Positions 15,580 through 23,107 of a stretch of DNA of 43,652 nt are shown here, one piece after another (position 1 is the stretch's first letter; each line of letters opens with the position of its first letter). The stretch is from Butyricicoccus sp. (GTDB lineage: Bacteria > Bacillota > Clostridia > Oscillospirales > Oscillospiraceae). The notes below the pieces were generated by a model that saw only the letters and a list, made by a program, of their open reading frames with translations, was not told where the DNA came from and did not search any database. Position numbers and translations under genes: made by a program. The stretch spans positions 1 through 43,652 of the forward strand of contig JAMPGF010000002.1 of the NCBI GenBank assembly GCA_023664105.1, read 5' to 3'.

Positions 15580-17256
15580 ATGGCAGTCAAATCCGATATT
15601 GAAATAGCACAGGAATGCACCCCGAAGCATATCCGCGAGATCGCGGCTGTGGCCGGCGTGGATGAAAAGTACCTGGAGCAGTACGGAAACTACAAGGCCA
15701 AGGTAGATTACCGTATGCTCAAGGACCTGGCTGACAAACCGGACGGCAAGCTGATCCTGGTCACCGCCATCACCCCCACCCCTGCCGGGGAGGGCAAGAC
15801 CACGACCTCCGTCGGTCTGGCGGACGGCCTGAAGAAAATCGGCAAAAATGTCATCGTCGCCCTGCGCGAGCCCTCTCTGGGCCCTGTGTTCGGCGTCAAG
15901 GGCGGCGCCGCCGGCGGCGGCTATGCCCAGGTGGTCCCCATGGAGGACATCAACCTGCACTTCACCGGCGACTTCCATGCCATCGGTGCGGCAAACAACC
16001 TGCTTGCCGCGATGCTGGACAACCACATCCAGCAGGGCAACGCGCTTGGCATTGACGTCAAGCAGATCACCTGGAAGCGCTGCGTGGACATGAACGACCG
16101 CCAGCTCCGCAATGTCGTTGACGGCCTTGGCGGACGTATGCAGGGCGTGCCGAGAGAGGACGGCTTTGACATCACTGTCGCCTCCGAGATCATGGCGGTA
16201 CTGTGCCTTGCCTCCGACATTCCCGACCTGAAGGCCCGTCTGGGCCGCATCATTGTCGGCTACACCTATGACGGCAAGCCCGTCACCGCCCACGACCTGA
16301 AGGCCGAGGGCGCCATGGCGGCGCTGCTGAAGGACGCGCTCAAGCCCAACCTGGTCCAGACGCTGGAGGGCACCCCCTCCTTCATCCACGGCGGCCCCTT
16401 CGCCAACATCGCCCATGGCTGCAACTCTGTCACCGCTACCCGCATGGCAATGAAGCTGGGCGACTACGCCGTCACTGAGGCCGGCTTCGCCGCCGACCTG
16501 GGCGCGGAGAAGTTCCTGGACATCAAATGCCGTATGGCGGGTCTGACCCCGTCGGCGGTAGTGGTCGTGGCAACGGTACGCGCGCTGAAGTATCACGGCG
16601 GCGTGGCAAAGGCCGACCTCAACCATGAAAACCTCGAGGCGCTTGAAAAGGGCCTGCCGAACCTGCTGCAGCATGTGGATAACATAATAAATGTGTTCGG
16701 CCTGCCCTGCGTGGTGGCCATCAACGCCTTCCCCACCGACACGAAGGCGGAGCTGGATCTGGTCGAGGCCAAGTGCAAGGAGCTGGGCGTGAACGTGGCT
16801 CTGAGCGAGGTCTGGGCCAAGGGCGGCGAAGGCGGCATCGCGCTCGCCGAGGAAGTGGTCCGCCTGTGCGAGCAGCCGGGCAGCTTCCACCAGTCCTATG
16901 AGCTGGAAAGCTCCATTGAGGAGAAGCTGGAGGCCATCTGCAAGCGCATTTACCACGCCGACGGCGTACAGCTGACCGACAACGCAAAAAAGCAGGCTCA
17001 GAAGCTGACGGAGCTCGGCTTTGCCGGTATGCCCATCTGCATGGCGAAGACCCAGTACTCCTTCTCCGACGACCCCGCCCTGCTGGGCGCGCCCAAGGGC
17101 TTCACCGTCACGGTGCGCAACCTGAAGGTCTCCGCCGGCGCGGGCTTCATCGTGGCGCTGACCGGCGATATCATGACCATGCCCGGCCTGCCCAGGGTCC
17201 CCGCCGCCGAGAAGATCGACGTGGACGAAGACGGCAGGATCTCCGGCCTGTTCTAA
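15580..17256 (+). CDS. fhs: Formate-tetrahydrofolate ligase (formyl-THF synthetase)
   Basis: Fhs activates formate with ATP and THF to 10-formyl-THF, the first committed step of the methyl branch. The 558-residue product is full length. The P-loop [11 protein letters not shown] lies at about residues 65-75. Other family stretches are [37 protein letters not shown] and the C-terminal [17 protein letters not shown]. The ATG at 15580 has AAGGAGG eight bases upstream; extension back to 15475 would place the promoter inside the gene. It leads a plus-strand operon with fchA (10 bases downstream) and folD. Confidence 0.97.
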   Translation: MAVKSDIEIAQECTPKHIREIAAVAGVDEKYLEQYGNYKAKVDYRMLKDLADKPDGKLILVTAITPTPAGEGKTTTSVGLADGLKKIGKNVIVALREPSLGPVFGVKGGAAGGGYAQVVPMEDINLHFTGDFHAIGAANNLLAAMLDNHIQQGNALGIDVKQITWKRCVDMNDRQLRNVVDGLGGRMQGVPREDGFDITVASEIMAVLCLASDIPDLKARLGRIIVGYTYDGKPVTAHDLKAEGAMAALLKDALKPNLVQTLEGTPSFIHGGPFANIAHGCNSVTATRMAMKLGDYAVTEAGFAADLGAEKFLDIKCRMAGLTPSAVVVVATVRALKYHGGVAKADLNHENLEALEKGLPNLLQHVDNIINVFGLPCVVAINAFPTDTKAELDLVEAKCKELGVNVALSEVWAKGGEGGIALAEEVVRLCEQPGSFHQSYELESSIEEKLEAICKRIYHADGVQLTDNAKKQAQKLTELGFAGMPICMAKTQYSFSDDPALLGAPKGFTVTVRNLKVSAGAGFIVALTGDIMTMPGLPRVPAAEKIDVDEDGRISGLF

Positions 17257-17266
17257 GAGGTATCGT

Positions 17267-17887
17267 ATGGATTACACCACAAAATCCTGCCGCGAATTTG
17301 TAAGCGTTCTGGCCTCCGATGCCCCCGCCCCCGGCGGGGGCGGGGCCTCGGCTCTGGCGGCGGCCTTGGGAACCGCGCTTGGCAACATGGTTGGCGCGCT
17401 GACCGTCGGCAAGAAAAAATATGCCGATGTTGAGGATGAGATAAAGTCCCTTATGGCCCGCTGCGACAGCTTGCAGCAGCAGCTTTTGGATCAGGTACCC
17501 GCTGACGCTGAGGGTTTCCTGCCGCTGGCGAAAGCCTATGGCATACCCAAGGACGACCCCACCCGCGCGGCTGTTCTTGAAGAAGCAACGGTGACGGCTT
17601 GCGCGGTACCCATGCACATTATGGAGCTGTGCTGTGAGAGCCTGGACGTGATCTCCGTCATGGCGGAAAAGGGCTCCCGGCTGGCGGTTTCCGATGCAGG
17701 ATGTGCCGCCGCGCTGGTGAAAGCCGCCTTGCAGGCCGCGTCACTGAACGTGTTCATCAATACGAAAACCTTGAAAAACCGGGAGCTGGCGGAGGAAATG
17801 AACGCCAAATGTCTGGGAATGCTCCAAAAACACGGCGAAATAGCCGACCAAATCTTTGAATCCGTCAAGAGCGGTTTCTTTCAGTGA
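17267..17887 (+). CDS. fchA: Methenyl-THF cyclohydrolase (FchA, cyclodeaminase/cyclohydrolase family)
   Basis: This all-helical protein of 206 residues belongs to the formimino-THF cyclodeaminase/cyclohydrolase family. It begins with a CREFVSVLASDAPAPGGGGA segment, the typical glycine-rich folate-binding region, and has a QAASLNVFIN core near residue 160. In acetogens FchA interconverts 10-formyl-THF and methenyl-THF. Its placement between fhs and folD supports cyclohydrolase over cyclodeaminase activity. AGAGG precedes the ATG; folD begins nine bases after the stop. FolD can also have cyclohydrolase activity, so the step may be doubly covered. Confidence 0.92.
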   Translation: MDYTTKSCREFVSVLASDAPAPGGGGASALAAALGTALGNMVGALTVGKKKYADVEDEIKSLMARCDSLQQQLLDQVPADAEGFLPLAKAYGIPKDDPTRAAVLEEATVTACAVPMHIMELCCESLDVISVMAEKGSRLAVSDAGCAAALVKAALQAASLNVFINTKTLKNRELAEEMNAKCLGMLQKHGEIADQIFESVKSGFFQ

Positions 17888-17896
17888 GGTGACACC

Positions 17897-18748
17897 ATGG
17901 CAGAGATTTTAAAAGGCGCGCCTGTCGCCGCCGCGCTCAGCGAGGAGCTGATCGCAAGAGCTGAAAAGCTCAGGCAGGCCGGAACCGTCCCCACGCTGGC
18001 GATCCTGCGCGTGGGCGAGCGCCCGGATGACATATCCTATGAGACCGGCGCCATGAAGCGCTGCGACAAGATCGGTATCGCCGTAAAGCACTTCCTGCTC
18101 CCCGAGGACTGCACGAAGGAACAGCTCCTTGATACCATCCGCGAGATAAACAGCGACAGCTCCATCCACGGCTGCCTGATGTTCCGCCCCCTGCCGGACA
18201 AGGCTATGGAGGACGCGGCCTGCGCCCTTCTGGCCCCGGAAAAGGATGTTGATTGCATGACATCCGGCTCCCTGGCCAGCGTGTTCACCGGAAAGGGCGC
18301 GGGCTACCCGCCCTGCACGGCCCAGGCCTGCATAGAGCTGCTTGACCACTACGGCGTCCAGCTCACGGGCAAGCGCGCCACCGTCATAGGCCGCAGCCTC
18401 GTCATCGGAAAGCCCGTGTCCATGATGCTCCAGCAGAGAAACGCCACCGTCACCATGTGCCACACACGCACCGTGGATATGCCCGGCGCGTGCAGAGGCG
18501 CGGAGGTCGTCATCGCCGCCGCGGGCAAAGCCGGCGTTGTGAACAAGGACTTTGCCGCCACGGGACAGGTTGTGGTGGATGTGGGCATCAACGTCGACGA
18601 AAACGGCAAGCTCTGCGGCGATGTGAAATTTGACGAGGTCGAGCCCGTCGTCGCGGCCATTACCCCGGTGCCCGGCGGCGTGGGCGCTGTCACCACCGCC
18701 GTTTTGGCAAAGCATGTGATCGAAGCGGCTGAAAAGGCGCAGAAATAA
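17897..18748 (+). CDS. folD: Bifunctional methylene-THF dehydrogenase / methenyl-THF cyclohydrolase
   Basis: FolD interconverts methenyl-THF and methylene-THF with NAD(P)H and usually also hydrolyses methenyl-THF. The 283-residue length is typical. The active-site Tyr and Lys appear in ISYETGAMKRCDKIGI. The dinucleotide-binding loop is GRSLVIGKPVSMML, and the C-terminal motif reads TPVPGGVGAVTTAVLAKH, where PGGVGPMT is more usual. PCTAQACIELL replaces the common PCTPxG. These substitutions are compatible with function and resemble other clostridial FolDs. GAGGTGA lies just upstream of the ATG. It ends the first part of the operon before the riboswitch-controlled folT segment. Confidence 0.95.
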   Translation: MAEILKGAPVAAALSEELIARAEKLRQAGTVPTLAILRVGERPDDISYETGAMKRCDKIGIAVKHFLLPEDCTKEQLLDTIREINSDSSIHGCLMFRPLPDKAMEDAACALLAPEKDVDCMTSGSLASVFTGKGAGYPPCTAQACIELLDHYGVQLTGKRATVIGRSLVIGKPVSMMLQQRNATVTMCHTRTVDMPGACRGAEVVIAAAGKAGVVNKDFAATGQVVVDVGINVDENGKLCGDVKFDEVEPVVAAITPVPGGVGAVTTAVLAKHVIEAAEKAQK

Positions 18749-18775
18749 GCAAAAAAACGAAAAAAGTCTGATGTC

Positions 18776-18860
18776 AGAGTAGGGACGGCGCGTTAAGTGT
18801 TACAGGATGGGAGGTCGCCTGTAAACGAAGGAGTCATCCGCGGTGCCGTACCCGCTTCCG
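18776..18860 (+). promoter_or_regulatory. Tetrahydrofolate (THF) riboswitch, folT class I
   Basis: The folD-folT gap contains the conserved THF riboswitch pieces in order: a P1 strand GGGACGGC, CGCGTTAAGTG, hairpin arms TTACAGG / CCTGTAA closing the GGGAGGTCG-type loop, ACGAAGGAG, CATCCGCGGTG, and the closing GCCGTACCC strand. GGATG and CATCC can form the pseudoknot. It is followed by a terminator and folT, the usual target of this riboswitch class. Boundaries are approximate. Confidence 0.88.
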
Positions 18861-18879
18861 CTGCCACCCAAGGATTCCA

Positions 18880-18921
18880 ACGTTCCTTTCGTGGCAACGC
18901 TGCGAAAGGAACGTATTTTTT
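18880..18921 (+). terminator. Riboswitch expression platform: terminator overlapping the folT ribosome binding site
   Basis: Arms 18880-18891 (ACGTTCCTTTCG) and 18903-18914 (CGAAAGGAACGT) pair perfectly. A T run (18916-18921) leads straight into the folT ATG. The only Shine-Dalgarno-like AAAGGA lies in the 3' arm, so the hairpin could both stop transcription and hide the ribosome binding site. Confidence 0.82.
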
Positions 18922-19434
18922 ATGAAAAAAATAAGCACAAAGCAAGTTGTCATCATCGGGCTTCTGACTGCCATGCAGGTTGTTCTGTCCCGGTTCCTGT
19001 CCATCAACGCATGGAATATCAAGATCGGCTTTTCCTTCGTACCGGTTTTTATCGCGGCCTGGGCCCTCGGCCCGGTACAGGGGGCGCTGGTGGCAGGCTT
19101 GGGAGACTTTCTGGGCGCGATCCTGTTCCCTATCGGGCCGTATTTTCCCGGCTTTACCCTGTCCTGCGCGCTGCAGGGGCTGATTTTCGGTCTTCTGCTG
19201 CATAAGGAGCAGACCTTCCCCCGCATTTTGGCGGCCGCGGTACTAAATCAGTTCGGGGTGAGCCTGTTTTTGACGACGTTGTGGATCTCCATTCTCTACA
19301 GCTCGCCCTACGGCGTGCTTCTGGTGACCCGCGTGGTTCAGGCGGCGCTGCTTTGCGCGGTGGAGTTTACCACTGTAACCGCCCTCACACGCGGCACGTC
19401 GGTCATAAGGCGCCAGCTTTCTGCCGCAAGATAA
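18922..19434 (+). CDS. folT: Folate ECF transporter substrate-binding membrane protein (FolT)
   Basis: This 170-residue integral membrane S-component has about five or six hydrophobic segments. It carries the typical N-terminus KQVVIIGLLTAMQVVLSRF, the loop NIKIGFSFVPVFIAAWALGP and GLGDFLGAILFP. It captures folate outside and works with shared ECF ATPase and T subunits, which are not encoded in the window. Substrate assignment is supported by the THF riboswitch directly upstream and by the adjacent folate genes. The ATG lies directly after the terminator T run. The next gene starts 24 bases downstream and is probably co-transcribed. Confidence 0.9.
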   Translation: MKKISTKQVVIIGLLTAMQVVLSRFLSINAWNIKIGFSFVPVFIAAWALGPVQGALVAGLGDFLGAILFPIGPYFPGFTLSCALQGLIFGLLLHKEQTFPRILAAAVLNQFGVSLFLTTLWISILYSSPYGVLLVTRVVQAALLCAVEFTTVTALTRGTSVIRRQLSAAR

Positions 19435-19458
19435 ACGGCGCGATGAGAGGGAAACGAC

Positions 19459-21288
19459 ATGACACAACAGGAAGCCATAGACTACATCGAAAGCTATACC
19501 TGGAGCACTACCCGGCTTGGCTTGGAGCGCACGCGGGAGCTGCTCCGTAAGCTGGGCGATCCCCAGAAAGAATTGAAATTTATCCATGTGGCCGGCAGCA
19601 ACGGCAAGGGCAGCACCTGCGCCATGCTCGACGCAATCCTCCGCCGGGCGGGGTACCGGGCGGGGCTGTACACCTCCCCTTACATTCAGGACTTTTGCGA
19701 GCGGATGCAGGTTGACGGAGAGAATATCCCCGGCCATACCCTTGCCGACATCACGGAGCGTGTCCGTCTCGCGGCCGACGCTATGGAGGACCACCCCAGC
19801 CAGTTTGAGCTGGTGACCGCAATCGCCATGGAATATTTCCGCGAGCAGCGATGTGACATCGTCGTGCTGGAGGTAGGAATGGGCGGCTCGCTCGACAGCA
19901 CCAATGTTATCGACGCGCCTGAGGTCGCCGTCATCACCAACATCGGCCTGGAACACACGGAATATCTCGGAGACACGCTTGAAAAGATAGCGGCCACCAA
20001 GGCCGGTATCATCAAGCCCGGCTGCTCCTGCGTCTGCTATGACGGCGCGCCGGAGGTCATCTCCGTCATACGCTCGGTCTGCGAGCAGAACAGTGTTCCC
20101 CTTACCTGCGCGGGGAACGCTCCGGCAAAAGCGGTCAGTCAGGATCTTAACGGACAGGTTTTTTCCTGGCGGGGCGCGGAATACCGGCTCTCCCTGCTTG
20201 GATCACATCAAATCGGCAATGCCTCGGTGGTTCTGGAGACAGTGGAAGCCCTTCGGGGACGGGGCTGGAATATTCCGAAGGAGGCCGTCAGAGACGGTCT
20301 GCGGGAGGTAAAGTGGCCTGCCCGTCTTGAGATACTCAACCGGAAGCCGCTGTTTATTCTCGACGGCGGACACAACCCCCAGTGCGCCGAGGCACTGGTC
20401 AGCAGCATCAGCCAGCTTCTCCCAGGCAAGCGGGTCGTATTTCTCACCGGCGTTCTGGCCGACAAGGATTATCCTCAAATTATGGAGCTGATGATGCCGT
20501 GCGCGCAGGAATTTGTGTGCCTGACGCCCGTCAGCGACCGGGCCCTGAGCGCGGACGCGCTGGCGGACTGCCTGACGAAACACGGCGCGAAAGCGAGCGC
20601 CTGTACCGACATTCCCGACGGCATACGCATGGCCCTTACCGCCGCCGGAGAGGACGGCGCGGTTATCGCCTTCGGCTCGCTTTATCTTGCCGGGGCGGTG
20701 CGGACGGCTTTCGCGCCCGCCCTCCGCCAGTGGCTTCGCAAAGAAAAAATCCAGGCGCGGGACAGCCTGTCGCCCGAGGCCCGGGTGGAGAAATCGGGGC
20801 AGATTGTACAAAGGATCATTCACTCGCGCGAATTTCAAAACTCCAAAACGGTCATGCTATACCGCGCCGCGCGCGCCGAGGTGAGCCTCAATGGGCTCGA
20901 AAAGTCTCCGGAGGCGCTGGAAAAGCGCCTCGTCTATCCCCGGTGCGTAAGCAAAACAGAAATGGCGGCCTTACTGCCCCGCGGAGAGGCTTCCTGGGAA
21001 ACCGGCTATGCCAGCATAGAAGAGCCGATCCCGGAAAAATCCGAGGCGATCGCACCGGAAGAAATCGATCTGGTGCTGTGCCCCTGCACAGTCTTTGACG
21101 AGGGCTGCAACCGTATGGGCATGGGCGCGGGCTTTTATGACCGTTTTCTGGAACGCTGTCCAAATGCGCGAATAATAGCGGTCGCCTTCGAGGCGCAAAA
21201 GACGGACACTGTTCCGTCGGAGCCGTGGGACAGGCCCATGGACGCGGTTTTTACCGAGGACGCGGCATACCGGCGGGAAGAAAAATGA
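19459..21288 (+). CDS. folC: Fusion of folylpolyglutamate/dihydrofolate synthase (FolC) with 5-formyl-THF cyclo-ligase
   Basis: A single 609-residue frame holds two folate enzymes. Residues 1 to about 420 are FolC: P-loop GSNGKGST at 46-53, LYTSPYIQDFCERM, EVGMGGSLDSTNV, NIGLEHTEYLG, and LDGGHNPQCAEAL in the C-terminal domain. It adds glutamates to THF. Residues about 425-609 are a 5-formyltetrahydrofolate cyclo-ligase: a basic ARDSLSPEARVEKS start, LVYPRC, and the MGMGAGFYDRFLE signature with CPCTVFDEGCNRMG before it. This half recycles the dead-end 5-formyl-THF to methenyl-THF with ATP. GAGAGGG precedes the ATG. No internal ribosome site or stop is evident. It is the last gene of the folate operon and may inherit riboswitch control via folT. 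Confidence 0.92.
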   Translation: MTQQEAIDYIESYTWSTTRLGLERTRELLRKLGDPQKELKFIHVAGSNGKGSTCAMLDAILRRAGYRAGLYTSPYIQDFCERMQVDGENIPGHTLADITERVRLAADAMEDHPSQFELVTAIAMEYFREQRCDIVVLEVGMGGSLDSTNVIDAPEVAVITNIGLEHTEYLGDTLEKIAATKAGIIKPGCSCVCYDGAPEVISVIRSVCEQNSVPLTCAGNAPAKAVSQDLNGQVFSWRGAEYRLSLLGSHQIGNASVVLETVEALRGRGWNIPKEAVRDGLREVKWPARLEILNRKPLFILDGGHNPQCAEALVSSISQLLPGKRVVFLTGVLADKDYPQIMELMMPCAQEFVCLTPVSDRALSADALADCLTKHGAKASACTDIPDGIRMALTAAGEDGAVIAFGSLYLAGAVRTAFAPALRQWLRKEKIQARDSLSPEARVEKSGQIVQRIIHSREFQNSKTVMLYRAARAEVSLNGLEKSPEALEKRLVYPRCVSKTEMAALLPRGEASWETGYASIEEPIPEKSEAIAPEEIDLVLCPCTVFDEGCNRMGMGAGFYDRFLERCPNARIIAVAFEAQKTDTVPSEPWDRPMDAVFTEDAAYRREEK

Positions 21289-21309
21289 GAAGCCAAGTGT
21301 GTTGGCTAT

Positions 21310-21346
21310 AAAAAGGCGGGGAGTTGTCCGTAACGGATAACTCCCC
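21310..21346 (-). terminator. Terminator of the metV-rnfC2/metV/metF operon
   Basis: Arms 21318-21331 and 21333-21346 (GGGGAGTT core, one G-T wobble) form a strong hairpin. On the minus strand it is followed by GCC and TTTTT. On the plus strand it lacks a T tract, so for folC it is at best a weak stop. Confidence 0.8.
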
Positions 21347-21359
21347 GATAAACTGGAAG

Positions 21360-21545
21360 CTATTTGTCACCTTTTCCCTTGAAGCACAAAATCAGCCCAA
21401 TAATACTAACAACAACTGAAGCTATAGGAATCAGGATCCTTCCCGCATCTCCTCCGAGTATCGGCAGCCACGGGTCTAATATAGCGAAGATTGCCAGCTG
21501 TATCCCAGTTAAAATCAGCGCAATCCCTTGTAATTGCCTTTTCAT
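21360..21545 (-). CDS. Small two-helix membrane protein of unknown function
   Basis: The 61-residue product (MKRQLQGIALILTGIQLAIF...) contains two hydrophobic stretches, about residues 7-30 and 37-55, separated by a GGDAGR turn and ending in basic FKGKGDK. I recognise no family. The ATG is preceded by an AGGG-type site. It is the last gene before the operon terminator, 29 bases after metF. A much longer overlapping frame (to 22154) is an out-of-frame shadow of metF. A link to the methylene-THF reductase complex is possible from position only. Confidence 0.6.
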   Translation of the reverse strand: MKRQLQGIALILTGIQLAIFAILDPWLPILGGDAGRILIPIASVVVSIIGLILCFKGKGDK

Positions 21546-21574
21546 CTTTAACCCTTCAAATCCCGATTTGTCTA

Positions 21575-22456
21575 TTATCCAATCCCGGCCTGCTCCAGCA
21601 GCGCGGGGACTTTGGCCTCCCAGCCCAATGCCATAATATGCACGCCCTGGCAGTAGGGCCGACACTCCCGGATGACCCGGGCGGCGATCTCCACGCCGGT
21701 GATACCCGCCTTGGCGCGCTCCTTGTCGGCTGCCAGCTCGTTGAGCATTTCGTCGGGCACATGGACGCCGGCGACGTTGTTGTTCATGTACCGGCACATG
21801 GCCGCGCCCTTCGGAATGATGACGCCCAGCTGCACCGGCTTTCCGAACTGCTTTGCCCGCTCCATAAAGGCGATGAACTTCTCCGGCTCGAACACGGCCT
21901 GGGTCTGGAAGTAGTCGCATCCGGCCTTCACCTTCCGCTCCATTTTCGCCAGCTGCGCGTCTACGGAGTCGCTGCACGGGGACACCACCGCGCCCTTGGC
22001 AAACTTCGGCGGCTCGCCCACCAGCTCCTTCCCGCCCAAGTCCACGCCGGACTCCAGCTGGCACACGGTGTGCAGCAGGGAGACGGAGTCCAGGTCGAAC
22101 ACGGGCTTGGCGCCGGGATGGTCGCCCAGGCTGGTATGGTCGCCCGTGAGGCACAGGATATTTTCAATGCCGAACATGGCCGCGCTCAGAAGGTCGGACT
22201 GGAGCGCGATCCTGTTCCGGTCCCGGCAGGTCGTCTGATAGATCGGCGTCAGGCCAGAGTCCAGCAGCGCCTTGCAGGTCGCCAGGCTGCCCAGACGCAT
22301 GACGGAGGACTGGTTATCAGTGACATTGACCGCCGTGATGCCGCTGAGATATTCTTTGGCCTCTTCTATCAGGCCGTCGATATGTATGCCCTTGGGAGGA
22401 CCGACCTCCGCTGTTACCACGAATTCGCCACGATCGAATAATTCCGTAATCTTCAC
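21575..22456 (-). CDS. metF: Methylenetetrahydrofolate reductase catalytic subunit
   Basis: MetF is a FAD-dependent TIM-barrel enzyme reducing methylene-THF to methyl-THF, the last reduction of the methyl branch. The 293 residues begin with FVVTAEVGPPKGIH, carrying the conserved catalytic glutamate. AVNVTDNQSSVMR and LCLTGDHTSLGDHPGAKPVF follow, then VKAGCDYFQTQAVFEPEKF, all family hallmarks. The start is GTG, with GAGGTGA seven bases upstream. It follows metV and the MetV-RnfC2 fusion in one minus-strand operon, so it probably takes electrons through those Fe-S proteins instead of acting alone with NADH. Confidence 0.95.
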   Translation of the reverse strand: MKITELFDRGEFVVTAEVGPPKGIHIDGLIEEAKEYLSGITAVNVTDNQSSVMRLGSLATCKALLDSGLTPIYQTTCRDRNRIALQSDLLSAAMFGIENILCLTGDHTSLGDHPGAKPVFDLDSVSLLHTVCQLESGVDLGGKELVGEPPKFAKGAVVSPCSDSVDAQLAKMERKVKAGCDYFQTQAVFEPEKFIAFMERAKQFGKPVQLGVIIPKGAAMCRYMNNNVAGVHVPDEMLNELAADKERAKAGITGVEIAARVIRECRPYCQGVHIMALGWEAKVPALLEQAGIG

Positions 22457-22485
22457 TGTCTTTTCACCTCATCATCCAGATTTTC

Positions 22486-23106
22486 TCAGTGGGATTTGTT
22501 CGCGTCGACCGCGAAATTGCGCAGCTGCGTCGGGCACCTGAGCGCGTCAAGACGTCCAACGGCCTCCAGCCGGCGGTATATGCGCTCCCAGCCGCATTCC
22601 ATATTCTGATCTACCTCACATCTGCCGTTCCTGGCTCCGCCGCACTGGCCGTTGACCAGGCTTTTGGAGCAGGCGGTGATCGGACAGATGCCGCCGGTGA
22701 GGCTCAGGTAGCACTCGCCGCACTGGCCGCAGTCGTACTCCAGCGGCGTCACGCCCTGAAATCCGGGCAGCCGGACGGTGTCGCAGCCGGCATAGACGGC
22801 CTTGCCGTCCAGCATGTCGGATACCGTCTGCACGCCCACGCCACAGGAGAGCACCAGAACAGCGTCGGCCTCGTCGATCATGGCGCGGCGCCTTTCCAGG
22901 CGCAGCGGCAGGTTTTCCGTGTTGCATATATAATCCGTCGTGAGCACGCCGGTGACCCGGTCCGCGTCCAGAAGCTCGCGCGTCAGTTCATCTGCCTCCG
23001 CCTCGGGGAACGAAATCTCTTTGCACCCGTGACACTGTATGACAAAAACCTTTTCAGGCAGCATGGACAGGATATCTTCCCTGGCTTTCAGCTTCGTTAT
23101 AAGCAT
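22486..23106 (-). CDS. metV: MetV, zinc/iron-sulfur partner of MetF
   Basis: This 206-residue protein is the MetV-type (MTHFR C-terminal domain) partner required by acetogen MetF enzymes. It is cysteine rich: CHGCKEI near the N-terminus, VLSCGVGVQTVSDML, CGQCGECYLSLTGGICPITACSKSLVNGQCGG and CEVDQNMECGWERI. These are arranged as in known MetV, which carries [4Fe-4S] clusters or zinc. It starts one base after the stop of the MetV-RnfC2 fusion and shares its SD (AAGGGGG) with that gene's end. A second MetV domain lies in the fusion, with matching motifs in the same order, so this locus has a MetV duplication. Confidence 0.92.
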   Translation of the reverse strand: MLITKLKAREDILSMLPEKVFVIQCHGCKEISFPEAEADELTRELLDADRVTGVLTTDYICNTENLPLRLERRRAMIDEADAVLVLSCGVGVQTVSDMLDGKAVYAGCDTVRLPGFQGVTPLEYDCGQCGECYLSLTGGICPITACSKSLVNGQCGGARNGRCEVDQNMECGWERIYRRLEAVGRLDALRCPTQLRNFAVDANKSH

Positions 23107-23107
23107 G

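Noticed and set aside
21546-22154. Extension of the small membrane protein into a 264-aa frame
   Set aside because: The extension is an out-of-frame reading of metF, rich in Arg and Gly. The ATG at 21545 begins the hydrophobic protein.
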